From RDXT01 sp033762375 (GTDB lineage Bacteria; Bacteroidota; Bacteroidia; J057), in contig JANRLQ010000023.1 in the NCBI GenBank assembly GCA_033762375.1, forward strand, positions 1 to 64,000: a stretch of DNA of 64,000 nucleotides, written 5' to 3'. Below, in pieces: positions 60,124-64,000 of the stretch (the first letter of the stretch is position 1; every line of letters begins with the position of its first letter). The position numbers and the translations under genes were made by a program. Below the pieces are notes generated by a model. It did no database searches. It had not been told where the DNA came from and was given only the letters and a program-made list of their open reading frames with translations.

Positions 60124-60836
60124 TGCGCCGTATTTCCTTCCTTTGGCTGGTCCTGTGGCAGAGTATACTGCCATTGGTGGCGCAGCAGGAGGATTTGCAG
60201 GGAGGATTTACCCTCGGGTGGCAGATAGGTCAGCGGGGGATGGGGCTTGAAGTCGCGGGCCTGTCCGGGTCTTACACCCGTCCATGGGTGTTTGGACTGG
60301 ACATCCGCAACCTGCGCGACCTCCGGGAGGCCCTGATCACGCCCTACGGGCAACAGGGTCGGCGGTATGTGTATGGTAAAACACACCACTGCCTGATACT
60401 GGCCCCGACTGCGGGCGTGATCCGGTCGCTCGGGACGCATGGCAGCCTCAGCAGTATCTCCCTGCAGGTAGGGGCACAGGCGGGACCAGCCCTGGCCCTT
60501 CTTAATCCCTATCACCTGGTGGTGTATGACCAGACTTCCCTGTCGTTTGTGATCCGCCCCTATGACCCGGCCCAGCACGTATATCAGACCATCGCAGGGC
60601 GTAGCGGGTGGGTATCTTCCCCTCTGGACCTCCGGGCACAGGTCGGTGCTACGGCTCGTGTGTATATCCAGACGGATATGGCGCGGGGCGTCCGGAACAT
60701 CGGCGCTTTTCGGTTTGGATTTCAGGCAGATATTTTTCCGCAGTCGCTCCCGCTGCTGGCTACGCGGCCAGATCTTGCCAACCGGCGTTTGTACCTCAGT
60801 GCGACGCTCTCGCTGATCACCGGCTCCCGGTGGTAA
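60123..60836 (+). CDS. Exported beta-rich protein upstream of lipA
   Basis: Protein of 237 residues starting in a TGATG overlap with the FKBP gene. Signal peptide MRRISFLWLVLWQSILPLVAQQ. The mature part has alternating strands (GFTLGWQIGQRGMGLEV, SISLQVGAQAGPALALLNPYHL, VGATARVYIQTDMARG, FRFGFQADIF, LYLSATLSLITGSRW) with an aromatic C-terminus, as in small outer-membrane barrels. I know no named family for it. The overlap suggests co-expression with the FKBP, which could be its folding helper. Confidence 0.65.
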   Translation: MRRISFLWLVLWQSILPLVAQQEDLQGGFTLGWQIGQRGMGLEVAGLSGSYTRPWVFGLDIRNLRDLREALITPYGQQGRRYVYGKTHHCLILAPTAGVIRSLGTHGSLSSISLQVGAQAGPALALLNPYHLVVYDQTSLSFVIRPYDPAQHVYQTIAGRSGWVSSPLDLRAQVGATARVYIQTDMARGVRNIGAFRFGFQADIFPQSLPLLATRPDLANRRLYLSATLSLITGSRW

Positions 60837-60963
60837 GGTTGTATTGGGATGTTGCGGGAGGATGTGTACCTTTGTTTGTACCCGCGATGGTACATCTGGC
60901 AAGATAAAACCATCCGGGCCTTCCGGTAGTATGTAGATAAGGGGTGACATAAGACCCGCCGCA

Positions 60964-61875
60964 ATGAACATGACAGGTACAACAATACAATCCATAGAAG
61001 CCCTTACGGCACTCAACCTGCCTGGTAATGGCCCCCGGCCTACCTGGCTCCGGGTGAAACTTCCCTACGGGGAGACCTTCAGTGAGGTTCGCGCTATCAT
61101 AGATACCCACAGACTCCACACCGTGTGTGAGAGTGCCCGCTGCCCCAACATGGGTGAATGCTGGGGCGCTGGTACGGCTACTTTTATGATCCTGGGCAAT
61201 ACCTGCACGCGCTCCTGCTCCTTTTGTGCCGTGGCGACAGGCCGCCCTGAAGAACTCGATGGGATGGAGCCTGCCCGGGTAGCACAAGCCATCAAACGGA
61301 TGGGCATACGACACGCTGTGATCACCTCCGTAAACCGGGATGAGCAGCCAGACAGTGGTGCCCGGATCTGGGCTGATACGATCCGTCTCACCCGCGAGCT
61401 GTGCCCCGACGTGACCATGGAAACCCTGATCCCGGACGTCAAGGCCCGCTGGGATATGCTGGCCCTGATCACAGACCAGCGCCCGGATGTGATCTCTCAC
61501 AACATGGAGACCGTCAAACGCCTGTATCGCCGGGTACGCCCACAGGCCCGATATGAGCGAAGCCTGGAGCAAATCCAGCGCACCAAAGCTGCCGGATGCC
61601 GGACCAAGTCTGGATTTATGGTCGGGCTGGGAGAGACCGTGGAAGAAGTATATGAGCTGATGGAAGACCTCCACCGCCATGACTGTGATGTCCTGACCAT
61701 CGGGCAGTATCTCCAGCCCACCAAAATGCACCTGCCGGTCGAGTCCTTCATTCACCCGGATCTTTTTGCCCATTACCGCGAGGTCGGGCTTCAGATGGGG
61801 TTTGACTACGTAGAAAGCGGCCCGCTCGTGCGCTCCAGCTACCACTCCGAGCGTCACCTGGCGCGGCCTGCCTGA
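60964..61875 (+). CDS. lipA: Lipoyl synthase
   Basis: Radical SAM enzyme that inserts two sulfurs into octanoyl-lysine to make the lipoyl cofactor of 2-oxoacid dehydrogenases. The 303-residue protein has the auxiliary cluster motif CESARCPNMGEC (CX4CX5C) and the radical SAM motif CTRSCSFC (CX3CX2C). VATGRPEELDGMEPARVA, LIPDVKAR, RPDVISHNMETV, KSGFMVGLGET and the C-terminal SGPLVRSSYHSE (conserved RSSYHA/S) complete it. Confidence 0.97.
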   Translation: MNMTGTTIQSIEALTALNLPGNGPRPTWLRVKLPYGETFSEVRAIIDTHRLHTVCESARCPNMGECWGAGTATFMILGNTCTRSCSFCAVATGRPEELDGMEPARVAQAIKRMGIRHAVITSVNRDEQPDSGARIWADTIRLTRELCPDVTMETLIPDVKARWDMLALITDQRPDVISHNMETVKRLYRRVRPQARYERSLEQIQRTKAAGCRTKSGFMVGLGETVEEVYELMEDLHRHDCDVLTIGQYLQPTKMHLPVESFIHPDLFAHYREVGLQMGFDYVESGPLVRSSYHSERHLARPA

Positions 61876-61894
61876 TACCGCCTCATAACAAAAT

Positions 61895-61925
61895 ACCTCC
61901 TCCTGCCAGATGGGCGGGAGGAGGT
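61895..61925. terminator. 13-bp hairpin between lipA and the T9SS gene
   Basis: ACCTCCTCCTGCC pairs with GGCGGGAGGAGGT (one T-G pair) around AGATG. On the minus strand a moderately T-rich stretch follows (ATTTTGTT), so it may end the T9SS transcript as well as lipA. Confidence 0.7.
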
Positions 61926-61948
61926 AGGGTGTATATATCCGGGGCTGC

Positions 61949-63778
61949 TCAGTACTTGGCCACAGATTGGCTGAGGGTGATACGACCCGTGCTGTCCTTG
62001 ATCCACAGATAATACAACCCTGCCGCCAGACGGGATACATCTATCTGGAGGGGAGTCGCCGGATCAAAAGACGGATGAAGGTAATAAGACTTGCCCGTAT
62101 GATCGAGGAGCTGCACCTGAAGCGCTACCCGGGGCAGTCCATACAGCCGGACGTTAAGGTCGGTCTGCACCGGATTGGGGTAAACCAGCAGGCGGGGGGT
62201 GCTGCTGCGCTCAAATGTCAGTACCTGCGAGAGGGTCGCCTCTCCCGTAATGCTCAGGGCGGCCAGCTGGTAGTATAATAACGCCGTGGCAGGAAGCTGG
62301 TCGTCCGTAAACCAATAGGAACGCAGATCAAGGCTGATGCCAGCAGCATCCTGGGTGCTGATCGTCTCCCACGTAATGCCGTCGGTACTCCGCCGGACCT
62401 GGAATACGTCACTGTCCAGTTCTACCTGGGTATTCCAGCTAAAATCCACTGAAGTGTAATCAGACTGCCACTCACCCGTCCAGCCATTGATCAGGACACT
62501 GGCATCCGGCTGCTGGACAAACCTGACAAAGTCGGCCCAGTCAGCAAGGTCGTCTGGCAGGTCATTGGAGGTAGACCCGGTCCGGAGCAGCCATCCAAAC
62601 CGGATCGCCCAGTATACATACCCGTCCGTACCTACCTTGGCCAGAAAAGGCTCTTGTCCGCCCTCCGCGACCAGCGTGATATCCCCAAAATGAGCCGTGC
62701 CTTCAAAGTACCCGAGTACATAGGTATTGTTTCGTTCATCCACGACCACGTCTGTACCGGTGTCGTTGCCACTGCCTCCCATAGATACCCCCCAGACAAC
62801 CTTACCAGTAGAGTCCATCCGGCCTACAAATACATCTGACTGCCCGCGGGAGACCAGGTTGGTGCCCAGAGACATCTGGTATTGGTAGCCGCCGGTAAAG
62901 TAGATGTCCTGTGCCGGATCAATAAAAATACCCTGGATAAAATCATTGCCCGTTCCCCCAAATTTCCGGGACCAGCGAGGCTCCCCTTCTGCCGTATACC
63001 GGATCAGCACAGCGTCTCCTGCTCCGGTAGCGCTCAGGGTGTCTGCGCCGCTGATCAGCTCCCCTGCAAAACTGCCTCCTATGACGATAGAGCCTATGTT
63101 GGACATAATTCCGGTGTCATTGCCCAGCAGGCGGTCGCTGTTGGCGGGCAGGGTGTTGCGCCAGTCTGTCTTGCCAAACCGGTCTATCCGGGCCACGAGG
63201 CTCTGTGCATCGCTGATGCCTGTCGCCGGGGCAAATCCGGTCACTACGGTCCGCCCGATCCGGTCTGCTGCAATACTGATGCCCTGGCTGCGCGGACTTT
63301 CGCCAAATACGTCCTCATTAACCCAAACAGGACGCCCTGTGGTGTCAATTTTGACGACAATCAGGGCATTGCGGGTCAGGAGCTGATTGGCAACCAAAAA
63401 ACCCCCTCCACTTAAGCCGGTAATATAACAATTGCCGCTGCCGTCAGTCGCGATGGCCTGCGGCACATCCTTGTACTGCCCGCCCAACGGAAGAAACCAT
63501 ATCATGGTGCCGAGCGTGTCGTATTTGGCCACAAACATATCCTCTGCCCCTGCTGCGGTGAAGGTGCCCTTGGGGGTCGTGACCACCCCCGAAAAAAATC
63601 CGGTCAGAAACATATTCCCCACAGAGTCTGTTGCCATGGCTGACAACTCCCCGGAGCCTGCCTGCCGGTCCAGCAGATGCAGATTCCACTGCCCCTGAGC
63701 GCTATAAGGTGTCAATACCAGTAGCAAGCCCACAACACGCAGCCAATACTTCAGATAACGAAAAGATACAGTAAGCAT
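61949..63778 (-). CDS. T9SS-secreted protein with SBBP-like repeats
   Basis: Secreted protein of 609 residues. The N-terminal hydrophobic segment (YWLRVVGLLLVLTPYSAQGQ) serves as signal peptide. Residues about 30-390 are beta-propeller-like SBBP repeats of the type A...D..GN.Y.TG.F......G..DVFV.K.D..G...W....GG: for example ATDSVGNMFLTGFFSG, AEDMFVAKYDTLGTMIWFLPLGG, DVFVGRMDSTGKVVWGVSMGGSGND. After a spacer domain (about 400-520) comes a T9SS type A sorting domain: RLLVYPNPVQTDLNVRLYGLP ... VQLLDHTGKSYYLHP ... VSRLAAGLYYLWIKDSTG. Surface exposed, function unknown. Confidence 0.88.
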   Translation of the reverse strand: MLTVSFRYLKYWLRVVGLLLVLTPYSAQGQWNLHLLDRQAGSGELSAMATDSVGNMFLTGFFSGVVTTPKGTFTAAGAEDMFVAKYDTLGTMIWFLPLGGQYKDVPQAIATDGSGNCYITGLSGGGFLVANQLLTRNALIVVKIDTTGRPVWVNEDVFGESPRSQGISIAADRIGRTVVTGFAPATGISDAQSLVARIDRFGKTDWRNTLPANSDRLLGNDTGIMSNIGSIVIGGSFAGELISGADTLSATGAGDAVLIRYTAEGEPRWSRKFGGTGNDFIQGIFIDPAQDIYFTGGYQYQMSLGTNLVSRGQSDVFVGRMDSTGKVVWGVSMGGSGNDTGTDVVVDERNNTYVLGYFEGTAHFGDITLVAEGGQEPFLAKVGTDGYVYWAIRFGWLLRTGSTSNDLPDDLADWADFVRFVQQPDASVLINGWTGEWQSDYTSVDFSWNTQVELDSDVFQVRRSTDGITWETISTQDAAGISLDLRSYWFTDDQLPATALLYYQLAALSITGEATLSQVLTFERSSTPRLLVYPNPVQTDLNVRLYGLPRVALQVQLLDHTGKSYYLHPSFDPATPLQIDVSRLAAGLYYLWIKDSTGRITLSQSVAKY

Positions 63779-64000
63779 AAGTATGTTAATTTCAGAGAAC
63801 GCTCAATCGCCCGGACTACAGGTGATACAAGTCCGCGCTGAATAAAATATTCCGATTGATGATACACTAAAATAAGACCGAAGTCATGCTGAAACATTGA
63901 TCGCTGGAGTAAATGGTAATATTTGGGTTACTACCTGCTTAATAGTGTTACTATTATGTATAAACAGCAGGGTTAAACGGCGAAAGCAGGGTGCCGGTCA
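63779..64000. other. Right-end AT-rich non-coding stretch
   Basis: 220 bp with no open frame of note. AATATTTG near 63923 matches seven of eight -7 positions on the plus strand, possibly for a gene beyond the window. Confidence 0.35.

Overview
The window comes from a member of the Bacteroidota, most likely a Saprospiria-like aerobic environmental bacterium. Three secreted proteins end in type IX secretion (T9SS) sorting domains. There is a TonB-dependent receptor with a carboxypeptidase-regulatory-like N-terminal domain. Several genes carry the Bacteroidota -7 element TAnnTTTG, twice with a TTG box 20 nt upstream, while Shine-Dalgarno sites are scarce. There is a proteorhodopsin with its retinal-forming genes, two Uma2 nucleases and a TPR-CHAT protein. 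The placement in Saprospiria is an inference from gene content only. Most of the window looks moderately GC-rich and ordinary; the exception is about 0.2-2.86 kb, which is clearly AT-richer.

Layout. 0-7.2 kb: truncated start of a secreted protein (minus); an AT-rich cassette with a membrane-anchored surface protein and a TPR-CHAT protease-like gene whose composition changes abruptly inside the gene; then a TonB-dependent receptor. 7.3-9.7 kb: AlkD-type repair protein, exported sugar isomerase-like protein, acetyltransferase. 9.9-19.2 kb: phototrophy and carotenoid region with a dicarboxylate/glutamate symporter, a family 2 glycosyltransferase overlapping a CruF-type carotenoid hydratase, an NYN nuclease fused to a cold-shock-like domain, a GHL10 hydrolase, and the minus-strand set rhodopsin - crtY - blh, which makes beta-carotene, cleaves it to retinal and uses it in a proton pump. 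19.5-26.9 kb: PPK2 kinase, MORN-repeat protein, FtsB/DivIC, AsnS, glycosyltransferase, nucleotide pyrophosphatase/phosphodiesterase, AlkA. 27-34.4 kb: Uma2 nuclease, Mla-type ABC ATPase, acetyltransferase-like protein, AmtB, a CNB-CBS-nucleotidyltransferase, a small outer-membrane barrel.

34.4-43.7 kb: a two-gene unit of a DUF5675-like protein and a catalytically degenerate sulfatase, then a plus-strand housekeeping run: CYTH, DUF4412-like, YraN, TrmN6, prfB with programmed +1 frameshift, GNAT, RpiA, Sua5/TsaC, Fic. 43.6-51.4 kb: small membrane protein, alpha/beta-hydrolase-like protein, T9SS protein, PyrD, and a minus-strand group of an exported Mn-type superoxide dismutase, two thioredoxin-fold proteins and a phosphopantetheinyl transferase. 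51.6-64 kb: second Uma2, tryptophan 2,3-dioxygenase, EamA transporter, TPR protein, Ogt, T9SS/PKD protein, NrnA, FKBP lipoprotein, small exported protein, LipA, T9SS/SBBP protein.

Three alkylation-repair enzymes (AlkD, AlkA, Ogt) are scattered through the window. Many neighbouring genes overlap by ATGA or TGATG. All four convergent gene pairs separated by more than 60 bp carry a long perfect or near-perfect hairpin between them. I saw no rRNA, tRNA, CRISPR array or insertion sequence. The strongest leads are the mosaic CHAT locus, the rhodopsin with a glycine where an antenna fenestration would be, and the inactive sulfatase.
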